This document shows positions 1 through 7,775 of a DNA stretch of 14,501 nucleotides, piece by piece. Source of the stretch: Patescibacteria group bacterium UBA6489 (GTDB lineage Bacteria; Patescibacteriota; Gracilibacteria; BD1-5; UBA6164). The stretch's first letter is position 1; each line of letters starts with the position of its first letter. The stretch lies in the NCBI GenBank assembly GCA_002435385.1, contig DJMN01000013.1:1-14501 (forward strand). Direction: 5' to 3'. The notes under the pieces were generated by a model. That model saw nothing but the letters and a program-made list of their open reading frames with translations, was not told where the DNA came from and made no database searches. The translations under genes and the position numbers were made by a program.

Positions 1-1118
1 TTGGATTTTTTGGACAGCCTCTTACGGATCCAATTTTTTTGTTTAATCCAGAAAAGTTTCCAAACAGGGAAGAGTTGATATCGTGAAAACTAGATTTAAG
101 ATACCCAGAAATAGATAAACTTAGAGAAAAACTAGTAGAAATAAAAAAAGATTTCTATTCATTATTAAAAGAAGTAGAGAAATATAATTTTGGGACAAAC
201 TATATAAAAATACAATATTTAGAAAGATTTAAAGATTTCTATAAAGTTATTAGAATTATAGAGTGTTTTTATGATGAAGAAGAGTATGAAAAATATAACC
301 TTATAAATGAATATTTTTGAATTAATTTTGAGTTATTAGATAGAGTATTTGAAGACAAAGAATTTTTTACAAACGAATTAGATAAATTTAAATGAATATT
401 AACAGAAAAACAAAAGAAATATTTTGAAAATACATATATAAAGGCAGACAAAATAAAATATTATTTTGAAGAAGCACTAAAATACTTAAAACTTGAAAAT
501 AAATGGAAAGTTGAAATATGAGATGCCATTTCTATATGACACAGAGATTTTAATGAATGATGATGAAAAATATTAATTCCCAAAGAGAAAGAAATAACAT
601 TAAAGAGACTTTTTTCTTTGATAGCACATGAAATAGATGGGCACTCTGTACAATTCTCAAGTTGTGAATGATTATTTTCTTGAAGTATAAGGTTCTCAAA
701 GAGTGAAAGTTTAGTTGAATGATTTGCACTATATTTAGAATACATGATAGAGTCTTACTTATTTTGAAAAACGACTTTCTTATATAGGACTTATATTTTA
801 AATTATACTAGATTTAGTTTATTAAAAAGAACATTATCTATAGAAGAATTTCTAAATAAGTATAAGAGTTTTGAATTTAGAAATTTTAGATGATTTAAAG
901 ATATAGAAAGGTATTTAAATCTAAAAGACTTTGTATATATTCAAGGACTATATGAGGTAATAAAATACCAAAACATTTATTCAAACTTTTGGGATATGAT
1001 AAAATGTTGAGCAGTAAATGAAAATCATATTAAAAAATATTGAGTAATTTGCTGAAGAAAAAATAGGATAAAAATAAAGGAAAGTTCAGCTTATTTTATT
1101 TTAAAAAATTATTTTTAG
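1..1118 (+). CDS. DUF1704/QEGLA-type HExxxH metallopeptidase, 5'-truncated
   Basis: Read with UGA as Gly, codons run in frame from base 3 to a UAG at 1116-1118 (371 residues), and the true start lies left of the window. The diagnostic part is IAHEIDGHSVQ: an HExxxH zinc motif with His at 627, Glu at 630 and His at 642, followed about 25 residues later by LVEGFALYLEY (Glu at 717). The spacing and the EG(F/L)A signature match the DUF1704 family, also called QEGLA motif proteins, which includes the eukaryotic MATCAP tubulin tyrosine carboxypeptidases. The family therefore suggests a zinc carboxypeptidase, but the bacterial substrate is unknown. Three consecutive UGA codons (558-566) give Gly-Gly-Gly. 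Only 3 bp separate it from the downstream ATP-grasp gene, so the two are surely co-transcribed. Family assignment rests on motifs alone; another gluzincin family is the main alternative. Confidence 0.7.
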
Positions 1119-1121
1119 ATT

Positions 1122-2114
1122 ATGTTAAAAAATATGATGGAAGCTTTTGTTATATCTTCAAAATTAATAATTGAAGAAGCAAAGAAAATGTGAATTGATT
1201 ATGAAATATTATTAGAAAATAAAAACATATTTATTTTAAAAAAATGAACTAAAGAGATATTATTTAAGGCTATTGATTGTTGATTAAATTCTTCTTTTTC
1301 ATATAAGATTGCTAAAGATAAGGAATTGACCTATTTATTATGAGAAAGATATTGATTTAGTGTTCCCAAAAGCCTTTATGTATCAAAGAAAAATATGAAT
1401 AATATTGATTATAATAATCTTAAGTTTCCCTTAGTATCAAAGCCAGTTGACTGAGCACATGGGAGCTGAGTAGCAATGAATCTAAGCAACAAAATAGATA
1501 TAGAAGAATGAATTAAGTACTCCTTTGAAAGCGGAAAAGTTCGTAAAGTTATATTACAAGAACAAATCTTTTGAGATGATTACAGAATACTTGTTGTATG
1601 AGATAAAATAATAGCCTGAGCTAAAAGAATACCTCCTTATATAATATGAGATTGAAAGAGTAGTATATTAGATCTAATAAATATTGAAAATGAGAACCCT
1701 TTCAGATGAAAATGAGGTAATCATGATGCTCCGATGAGTAAAATAAAAATAGATGAAGACTCAAAAAAAACATTGAAAAAAGAATGATTAACCTTAGATT
1801 CAATATTGGAAAAGAATAGAAAAGTGTTTGTTAGAAGCAACTGTAATTTATCTACATGATGACTAGCTATAGATATAACAGACTTTATTAGTAATGATAT
1901 TAAAGAATCTTGCGTAAAATTTTGCAAAATTCTAGGATTAAAAGTAGCAGGAGTAGATGTTTTAACAAGTGATATATCAAAAACTCTAGAAGAAACCAAT
2001 TGAGCTATAATAGAAATAAATGCTACTCCTTCAATCAGAATGCATCATTTTCCTAGTGAATGAAAACCAAGAAACGTAGCAAAAGAAATTATAAAATTAG
2101 CATTTAATATGTAA
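1122..2114 (+). CDS. Cyanophycin synthetase-like ATP-grasp ligase (stand-alone)
   Basis: A 330-residue protein from ATG 1122 to UAA, 3 bp after the DUF1704 gene and with no Shine-Dalgarno. It resembles the ATP-grasp domain of cyanophycin synthetase CphA, which ligates amino acids onto a peptide through an acyl-phosphate. Visible motifs are SKPVDGAHGSGV (residues 106-117, ATP-binding strand and Gly loop), DYRILVVGDKIIAGAKRIPPYIIGDG (153-178), NLSTGGLAIDITD (242-254) and the metal-binding IIEINATPSIRMHHFPSEGKPRN (296-318). All are close to CphA consensus, including the RMHHFPS tail. The N-terminal CphA domain and the C-terminal Mur-ligase-like domain are missing, so it is unlikely to make cyanophycin itself. 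It probably forms an amide bond on a small peptide or amino acid, working with its neighbours. The fold assignment is very secure; the substrate is not known. Confidence 0.88.
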
Positions 2115-2118
2115 ATAT

Positions 2119-3057
2119 ATGAAAAATATTTTATTGATGTTAAATTTTATAGATTATAGATATGACGATTATTACAAGAAATTGATTATATTATGAAAGG
2201 AAAAATGAATAAATATAATTCGTAGTTCTGTTTATGAATATGCTGTAGAAAATAATAGTTTTGTAGAATGAGAAATCTTTAATTGAAAAGAGTGGTCAAA
2301 AATAGAAAATATAAAAGCAGATTTGGTATGGTATAAATCAAATACCGTAAATTATCTAACTAGGATAATAGAAGAAAACAATAATTTTATAAACAATACT
2401 AAATTTGTAGAACTAGTTAATGATAAGTATATTACATCATTGTTATATAATGAATTTTCTCCTAAATCAGACATCATTGATAACATTAAAAATAATCTAT
2501 CTTTGCTAGATAATTTTTCAACAGAAGAATTAATTCTAAAACCAAATTGATGAAGCTGATGAGAATGAATAACAAAAATAACTAAAAAAGAAATAGAAAA
2601 CTATATTAATGATAGTACATATAATTGATATTTAGTTCAAGAATTTATAGATTTTTCATGATGAATAAATTGAATTGTTGAATGAATGCACGATATAAGA
2701 TTTGTTATATTTTGAGATAAGATAGATTTCCCTATAATTAGAATCCCTAAATGATGAGATATATGTTGTAACATAAGTAGATGAGGAAGTATTATCTATC
2801 CTGAAATAGAGAAAATACCTAAAAAAATATTAGATACTTCTCATAAAATACAAAGAAAAATATTTCAAGACTTCTGATACGTATTCGGAACAATTGATTT
2901 ATGACTTTGAAAAAACTGAAAAGTATATTTAATGGAACTAAATTCTTCTCCCTGAATAAGAATATGATCTGGTAGCGAAAGGCTAGAGAAAGAATATTAT
3001 GAAAAGATAATTGAAACATTAATAAATTATAAATGATTTACTAATCAAAAAAAGTAG
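2119..3057 (+). CDS. ATP-grasp domain protein (glutathione synthetase/YheCD-like)
   Basis: A 312-residue protein starting 4 bp after the previous stop. The N-terminus (MKNILLMLNFIDYRYDDYYKK) looks like the Rossmann-like pre-ATP-grasp domain. LILKPNGGSGGEGI (138-151) is the ATP-binding strand and glycine-rich loop; five of its glycines are UGA codons. LVQEFIDF (172-179) is the hinge or adenine strand, HDIRFVIFGDKI (191-202) is a core strand pair, and YLMELNSSPGIRIGS (270-284) carries the Glu/Asn metal ligands. The family covers carboxylate-amine ligases such as glutathione synthetase, RimK and YheC/D; I cannot choose among them. Two different ATP-grasp enzymes plus a carboxypeptidase-like protein in one operon suggest synthesis or modification of a peptide. 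The stop codon lies inside the left arm of the operon terminator. A second Met at residue 7 is a possible later start. Confidence 0.82.
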
Positions 3058-3082
3058 AGTAATAAATTACTCTACTTTTTTT
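3047..3082. terminator. Strong bidirectional intrinsic terminator
   Basis: Perfect 16-bp arms at 3047-3062 and 3067-3082 around a 4-base loop, with core GTAGAGTAA/TTACTCTAC flanked by A7 on the left and T7 on the right. It serves the ATP-grasp operon on the plus strand, whose last stop codon lies within the left arm, and the convergent transglycosylase gene on the minus strand. Confidence 0.92.
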
Positions 3083-3101
3083 AAAATTTGATAATTATTT
3101 T

Positions 3102-3986
3102 CTATTTCAACACCTTTATCTCCCAATCCCCCAAAGGTAAACTATTTCCCAAAATCCAAGGATTTAAAACTTTTACACTTTTATAATTATAACCATTCTC
3201 ATTACACCAATAAACTAAATTTGCTATACTCTTAGCATTAATTATTTTTGTCTCAGGATTTTCATATACTCATCAAATTATAGAATCAATAAGAGACTTC
3301 TTATTAAAATAATCTAAAATTAAATACTTTATAGATACGATTCTGAAAACATATCTACTAGTCTCTTCATTTAAATATAAATCATAATAATTATCAACTC
3401 ATTGTGTTTCTAAAGCTTTACTAATTCCCCCTTCTCATCTATTATAAGCAGCAGCAGCTAATGTCCGATCTCAAAATTCTTCATATAAGAATTTTAGATA
3501 TTTTAGTGCTGCATCTGTAGATTTTTCAAAATTAAACCTTTCATCTACTTCGTCATTTACTATTAGTCAAAATCTTTCAGCGGTTTCAGGCATAAATTGC
3601 CAAATTCCTCAAGCTCATGCAGAAGAAACTATATCTTCCCTAAGTGCACTCTCCGCTATAGGAAGATATTTAAAATCTTTAGGAATGCCTTCTTCTGATA
3701 ATCTTTCTTCTATATAAGGAATGTACAAAGGATATCTTTTGATATAAAGATAAAATTGATACAAACTATTTCAAGAAACTAAAAACTCTTTATCAAATCT
3801 TTGCTTATTGATATAATCATCTCATGACATAGGAATTTTTTTTCAGGCAAAAACGATATCATCTTCAGGATATGAGAAAATTAGATTATTATCTTCCTTA
3901 TCATCTCATAAAAAATAATAACCTCAAAAAAGAACCGTTAAAATTATTAGTACATAGATTATGTATTTTTTATTAACCATATTCAT
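3102..3986 (-). CDS. Membrane-anchored lytic transglycosylase (SLT/MltD-like, GH23)
   Basis: A 294-residue protein on the minus strand, ending in UAG. After a short basic N-terminus, residues 8-25 form a hydrophobic anchor or uncleaved signal (YIIYVLIILTVLFGGYYF). The SLT domain starts near residue 90: PKDFKYLPIAESALRED carries the catalytic Glu at 112, then SSAGAGGIWQFMPETAERFGL, then the YLKFLYEEFGD-x-TLAAAAYNRGEGG block. The family cleaves peptidoglycan glycan strands to 1,6-anhydroMurNAc ends at the outer face of the membrane. The residue after FGD (174) is a CGG codon; nearly all relatives have Trp there (GDWxLAxAAYNxG), which is good evidence that CGG is Trp here. The start could also be the in-frame ATG at 3980 (292 residues). 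Convergent with the ATP-grasp operon. Confidence 0.9.
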
Positions 3987-3990
3987 ATAA

Positions 3991-4001
3991 ATTATATTAT
4001 A
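3991..4001 (-). promoter_or_regulatory. Possible -10 elements of the transglycosylase gene
   Basis: Two overlapping TATAAT hexamers read on the minus strand at 4001-3996 and 3996-3991, only 5-10 bases before the ATG at 3986. Transcripts would be leaderless or nearly so, which agrees with the lack of ribosome-binding sites on protein genes here. No convincing -35 is seen, and AT-rich DNA makes chance matches likely. Confidence 0.35.
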
Positions 4002-4269
4002 ATTTAGTACACATATTTTATTTATTTACATAACTATTGCAAAAATATTATTTATTTGTGTTTAAAAAAATGTTAAAAAATAGTGACTCAAGAAAGATAT
4101 TTTTAGATATAGAGCATTTAAGTTACTAAAATACATAAAATAAAAGAAATGTTTTTATTAAAAACACTACATTGACTAAAAATACCTTAGAAAGGGGAAG
4201 TTGAATCTATGTGTATAAAAATCTTATACAGATTTATTCGTCAACAAAAAAGATATTTTTGACTTCTTC

Positions 4270-4298
4270 CTTATAATTATTAAATTCTTAATTATAAG
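4270..4298. repeat. 10-bp inverted repeat in the dnaA upstream region
   Basis: Arms CTTATAATTA (4270-4279) and TAATTATAAG (4289-4298) around a 9-base spacer. It is purely A/T apart from the closing C-G pair and lacks a T-tract, so it looks more like an origin or regulatory palindrome than a terminator. Confidence 0.6.
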
Positions 4299-4315
4299 AA
4301 ATGTAAATAACTTAT

Positions 4316-4398
4316 TTTTTAAATTTGAAATTAAAAAAAATATCTGTAAAATCTAAAGTAATAAATAAAGATATCTAAAACAATTTCAAATTTAAAAA
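4316..4398. repeat. 17-bp perfect inverted repeat in the candidate unwinding zone
   Basis: Arms at 4316-4332 and 4382-4398 match over 17 bp (core AAATTTGAAATT / AATTTCAAATTT). The 49-base interior holds a second short inverted pair, ATATCT (4340-4345) and AGATAT (4369-4374), so the whole 83-bp block could extrude as a cruciform or form one long stem in RNA. It lies between the DnaA-box-like sites and dnaA. Confidence 0.7.
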
Positions 4399-4480
4399 CT
4401 CAAAATAAAAAAATAAAAATAAAAACAAATTCAAAAAAATCATTAAGATAATTTATTTTCAAAATAAAAGTAAGCAAACT

Positions 4481-5908
4481 ATGGAAAAGCACTATAGATT
4501 AAAAAATATATTAATAAATATTATAGAAGATATAAAAAAACAAGATTTCTTAGTATATTTTAGAAAGATATCTATCCTAGAAATAAAAAAAGACTCAGTT
4601 ACATTTTGAACAGTCTCTGGATTTATGAAAGATAATTTAGAAGCAAAATTTACAGATGTTATAAAACAAGCTACAATAAAAGAACTTTGAGAAAATATAA
4701 AAACAATTTCATTCTTAGTTGATAATAATATAGATACTCCTTCAAATCAAGATGTCATAGATTGTACAAAATTTTATAAAGAACATATAAAATGATCTAA
4801 AAAAACTCAGAAAAATTCTCAGTCAGACGATATAGAAATTTCAGTTCAAGATAACAACACGATAAGCAATAGATATACTCTAAAAAACTTTGTAGTATGA
4901 GCAGATAACCAACTAGCTTACTCAGCATGTGAAGCAGTAGCTCGTAACCCTGGTAGATCATATAATCCTCTTTACATATATTGAGATGTATGACTATGAA
5001 AAACGCACTTACTTCAAGCAACATGAAATGCAATATCAGCAAAATTCAAATGAAAAAAAGTAGTATATACAACAGCAGATAAATTTATTACAGAATATGT
5101 GGCAGCAGTAAAAAAGAGAAATATAGAGAGACTTAGAGAAAAATATAGAGAGATAGATGTAGTTGTTATAGATGATGTACAATTCCTTGCAAACAAAGAA
5201 CAAACACAAAATGAATTATATAACATATTTAACTTACTATACGATTCAAATAAACAAATAGTCATAAGCTGAGATAGAGCACCAAAAGAATTAACAAATC
5301 TAGAACCAAGACTTAGAAGCAGATTTGAGTGGGGAATAACAGTAGATATCTGAAAACCAGACTTTGAGACAAGACTTGCAATTATCCAAGAAAAAGCTAG
5401 GGAAAAAGAGTTTTTAATTCCTCAAGATGTAGCAGAATTCATAGCAGCAAATGTAACCGAAAATGTTAGAGAACTAGAATGAGTACTAAACCAAATGATA
5501 GCAGAGTATGAACTTACAGGAACAACACCAAGTCTAAATAAAATAGCAGACAAACTTCGTAAATTAAGTTTTACTACTGATATGCTTTGAGAACCTAAAA
5601 AGGTTACACAAAGAACAAATATTAGATCATATGAGGATATAATAGAAGTAGTATCAAAACACTTTTGAATTGAAAAGGAATGAATCCTATGAGAAAATAG
5701 AAAGAAAGAATTTATGATACCTAGGCAAATCTCTATGTATCTATTGAAAACAAAGATGAATTACACATACGAAAGAATAGGGAATATCTTCTCAGGAAGA
5801 AACCATGCATCAGTACTATACAGTTGTAAGAAACTTGATAAAATGTTACAAAAGGACAAAAAAATGCTTTACGAAGTAAATATAATCAAAGAGGGAATAG
5901 GTATGTAG
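4481..5908 (+). CDS. dnaA: Chromosomal replication initiator protein DnaA
   Basis: A 475-residue DnaA, close to the usual family length, from ATG 4481 to UAG. Domain I is residues 1-85, a polar linker follows (about 86-125), and the AAA+ domain begins at SNRYTLKNFVVGADNQLAYSA. Walker A is GDVGLGKTH (168-176) with all three glycines encoded by UGA (4982, 4991, 4997). Walker B is VVVIDDVQF (227-235), LEPRLRSRFEWG (274-285) is the arginine-finger region, and NVRELEGVLNQ marks the end of domain III. Domain IV has a helix-turn-helix with the signature SGRNHASVLYSCKK (438-451; usual form GRDHTTVLHA). It binds oriC boxes and opens DNA; the gap just upstream is the likely target and also the autoregulatory region. 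No Shine-Dalgarno precedes the start. A terminator follows at once, so it is monocistronic here, without the common dnaN neighbour. Confidence 0.98.
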
Positions 5909-5916
5909 TATAAATC

Positions 5917-5952
5917 AAAAAAAACTAGTATGAATTCATACTAGTTTTTTTT
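5917..5952. terminator. dnaA intrinsic terminator (perfect palindrome)
   Basis: A perfect 36-bp palindrome centred between 5934 and 5935: A8, then CTAGTATGAATTCATACTAG, then a T-run. In RNA this gives a hairpin with a loop around GAATTC and a U-tract, 8 bases after the dnaA stop codon. Confidence 0.9.
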
Positions 5953-5960
5953 TATCTTTC

Positions 5961-5988
5961 TTGATTATTAAAAAAAAATTACTATAAT
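5961..5988 (+). promoter_or_regulatory. Promoter of the post-dnaA mini-transcript
   Basis: TTGATT at 5961-5966 and a perfect TATAAT at 5983-5988 are separated by 16 bases, a good sigma-70-type promoter. It lies between the dnaA terminator and the short ORF, and predicts transcription from about 5995. Confidence 0.7.
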
Positions 5989-6028
5989 GGCTTCAACGCT
6001 AACATTTCATGTAAAAGGAGGTGATTTT

Positions 6029-6076
6029 ATGCGTAACACTTTCAGTTACGATCCCACTGAACCCTACTGAGAATAA
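6029..6076 (+). CDS. 15-residue mini-ORF with perfect Shine-Dalgarno
   Basis: ATG at 6029 to UAA at 6074-6076 encodes MRNTFSYDPTEPYGE, with one UGA read as Gly at residue 14 (a 13-residue peptide if UGA stopped). AAAGGAGGTGA ends 4 bases before the ATG, the ideal spacing. This is the only ORF in the window with such a site that closes before a terminator; the full-length genes have none. The peptide is acidic and aromatic, with no membrane segment and no obvious leader-peptide codon run. It could be a real micropeptide, or the Shine-Dalgarno could serve ribosome or 16S RNA binding by the RNA. No homologue is recognised. Confidence 0.5.
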
Positions 6077-6090
6077 CTGAAAATCTTTTC

Positions 6091-6117
6091 CGAGCCCTTT
6101 AATGGGCTCGTTTTTTT
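6091..6117 (+). terminator. Intrinsic terminator of the mini-transcript
   Basis: CGAGCCC (6091-6097) and GGGCTCG (6104-6110) pair around the loop TTTAAT, followed by T7. The 7-bp stem is one of the most GC-rich structures in the window. The stop codon of the convergent PEP carboxylase gene (6116-6118) overlaps the T-run, so the hairpin may also limit that transcript. Confidence 0.9.
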
Positions 6118-7624
6118 ACCCCAAAGATTTCCTTATTTCAGCAGCCTTCAATATATCTTCTGCAAAATCCATATCTATACTCTTCTTATAAAAAATATTT
6201 GAAGTAAAATTTCTATGAATCATATGGTGAACCTTATCTGGTCCGAGATGAACTCAAAGAACATTTTCTACCAATTCTATATCTTCTTTTAAATCTTTCC
6301 AAGCCTTATTCTCTTTTGATAATAATTCTAAATTCTCTTTATTAAGATAATGTCAGGCATGAACTAAATCAGACTCTAAGTTTCTATAACACCTTTTTAC
6401 AAGAGGTAAAATTCATCTTTTTTCAGCTTCTCTCAAAGTTCTTCAAGCTCCGATGAATTCAGGAGGAACTCCAATAGAATACATAGCTCAAGAAAATTTA
6501 ATAGCTCTTGGAAGTTTTAATTTTCAAACTTCACGACTATAACCAAATAAACCAACATGTTGAACTCTTTCACGATGAGATGGCATTTTTGAAGCAACAA
6601 AATTTATTGTTTCTCATATTTGTTCAACAGTATTTTGAAAGAATTTCATGGCACAAGAATTAAAATCTTTTAAAATATTTAATTCTTCATCAGTAAAAAT
6701 TTCAGCTTTCTCCCAATTTTTCGGAATCTCAGAGTTTAGTTTTTTTATTCACTTCTTTACTAAATCTATATCATAATCACTTCTAAAAGCTGATTGAATA
6801 GTTAACGAATAAATTCATCTATATTCATTTATAACATTATCTATATTTTCTGGATTAACTCCTCATCTAAAAGGTAAACTACCTCATCAGATCCAAGGAT
6901 AAACCTTTATTCAAGTCTCTTTCATAAAAGTAGAGCAGTTATGAAGAGCCACTTTACATGAAATCATTGCAGGTATAAGTCATAAGTTCATTGCTGGATC
7001 ACTTCTTGCCAAGAAAACTCTTAGATACTCAGGTTTAAACTTTTTCTTTTCCTTTAAATAATTAGTATACTCTCTAAGAATATCTTTTATAGAAAACATT
7101 GATTCAAAAGTCTCAAATAAAGGAATAACCTCTATATTTCTTATATCTGACTTTGTTTCAAATATTTCTTTTGTTGACTTAAGTACATCTGAAAACTTCT
7201 TTTGTATATAAATAAGCTGTTTTGCAGAAGTTGTCATAGGAAGTATAAGTTCAAAAATTGGAGGAGAATAAAACTTGTAGTTTTTAGCCGCATTTTCTGC
7301 TGCAATTACATTCATAAATGCTCTAGGAAGTTTATGTGAAACCTCTTCCCAAATATTAGGAATTCTAAAAGTTAGAAATTTATCTTTTCAAATCTCCTCT
7401 TTTCTAAAAAAGTCAGTATAGTTATGATAAAGTCTATCAATTACTGCTTCATCAACAAACTTTCATTCCCAATCCCACATATATTCATCAACTCCTAATT
7501 CTTTAAAACATTTATAACACTCATCTATTTCATCTTTAGTTGATACAAATCTCTTTCATGTAAAAGGAGATGGATAAGCATTATCGGGATGCTGTGTAGC
7601 CATTGTAACAGGTATTTTTCTCAT
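6116..7624 (-). CDS. ppcA: Archaeal-type phosphoenolpyruvate carboxylase
   Basis: A 502-residue protein, the normal length for the archaeal-type PEPC family (about 500) and much shorter than the usual bacterial enzyme (about 900). It converts PEP and bicarbonate to oxaloacetate and phosphate in the cytosol. Family hallmarks in order: IPVTMATQHPDNA at residues 4-16 (usual form IPRxMSTQHPDN), FLARSDPAMNLG (204-215), YPWIGGGSLPFRGGVNP (242-258), IQSAFRSDYD (276-285), GVPPEFIGAGR (385-395) and a C-terminal HHMIHRNF. The start ATG 7624 was chosen because family members begin just before the TQHPDN motif, although the frame stays open upstream to 7768. It lies downstream of thrS on the same strand but behind a terminator, so it probably has its own promoter. 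Patchy distribution in bacteria suggests ancestral acquisition by transfer. Confidence 0.93.
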
Positions 7625-7685
7625 AATAGATAAAGTTAGAAGAGTAAAATAATCACTTTTTAAAACTATTCTGTATACTTTTCTA

Positions 7686-7755
7686 AATCCCTCCCCTTCG
7701 TTCCTCAGATACTCCCTTTGCAAGAGAAGTGCCGAAGAATGAGGCGATGGGTTCA
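7686..7755. repeat. GC-rich palindromic patch, possible REP/MITE-like element
   Basis: A short stretch with clearly higher GC than its surroundings, between the thrS terminator and the ppcA start. It has an imperfect 20-bp inner palindrome, ACTCCCTTTG (7711-7720) against CAAGAGAAGT (7721-7730), inside outer arms CCTCA (7703-7707) and TGAGG (7740-7744), with CCC/GGG further out. The layout resembles the CTCCCTTTGCAAGGGAG-type palindromic repeats scattered in many bacterial genomes. It could equally be a structured 5' leader of ppcA. Only one copy is seen here, so the repeat call is tentative. Confidence 0.45.
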
Positions 7756-7775
7756 AGCTATATAACACTTAAAAC

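Larger units (their letters stand above)
3987..4480. other. Candidate replication origin (oriC) upstream of dnaA
   Basis: A gene-free stretch of 494 bp directly before dnaA. DnaA-box-like nonamers (consensus TTATNCACA) are a full match, TTATACACA, on the minus strand at 4210-4218, and a one-mismatch copy, TTATACAGA, on the plus strand at 4224-4232; together they form an inverted pair 5 bases apart. Weaker copies are TTAAACACA (minus, 4057-4065) and TTATTTACA at 4022-4030 (plus) and 4302-4310 (minus). The 170 bases next to dnaA are almost pure A/T with A-rich runs on the coding strand and could serve as the unwinding element. Location next to dnaA is typical, but not universal, for bacterial origins. 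Short AT-rich nonamers can occur by chance. Confidence 0.5.
5995..6117 (+). ncRNA. Self-contained ~120-nt transcript with strong SD and mini-ORF
   Basis: Bounded by its own promoter and terminator, this unit is visibly richer in G/C than its surroundings. It contains a perfect anti-16S match (AAAGGAGGTGA), a 15-codon ORF and competing hairpins: TTTCAGTT (6040-6047) can pair with AACTGAAA (6075-6082), or its core TTCAGT (6041-6046) with ACTGAA (6056-6061). It may be a messenger for a tiny peptide, a regulatory RNA, or both. It does not resemble tmRNA, SRP RNA, 6S RNA or RNase P RNA, and I do not recognise the family. The TSS is inferred from the -10. Confidence 0.6.

Noticed and set aside
1..3057. 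Frameshifted or decayed genes
   Set aside because: The many apparent stops are all UGA and fall at conserved glycines; with UGA=Gly the frames are intact.
4150..4166. Short hairpin GTTTTTATTAAAAAC as a terminator
   Set aside because: All-A/T stem, no T-tract beyond it, and no gene ending nearby on either strand.
4172..4177. TTGACT as a -35 element of a dnaA promoter
   Set aside because: No -10-like hexamer at 15-19 bases downstream, and it lies 300 bases before dnaA.
4481..5908. UGA read as Trp (mycoplasma-type code 4)
   Set aside because: Trp in place of the three P-loop glycines would inactivate DnaA, and TGG is used at the expected Trp sites.
7625..7768. Upstream extension of the ppcA frame starting MLYSLNPSPHSS
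   Set aside because: It translates the GC-rich palindromic patch; family members start just before TQHPDN, and the ATG at 7624 fits that.
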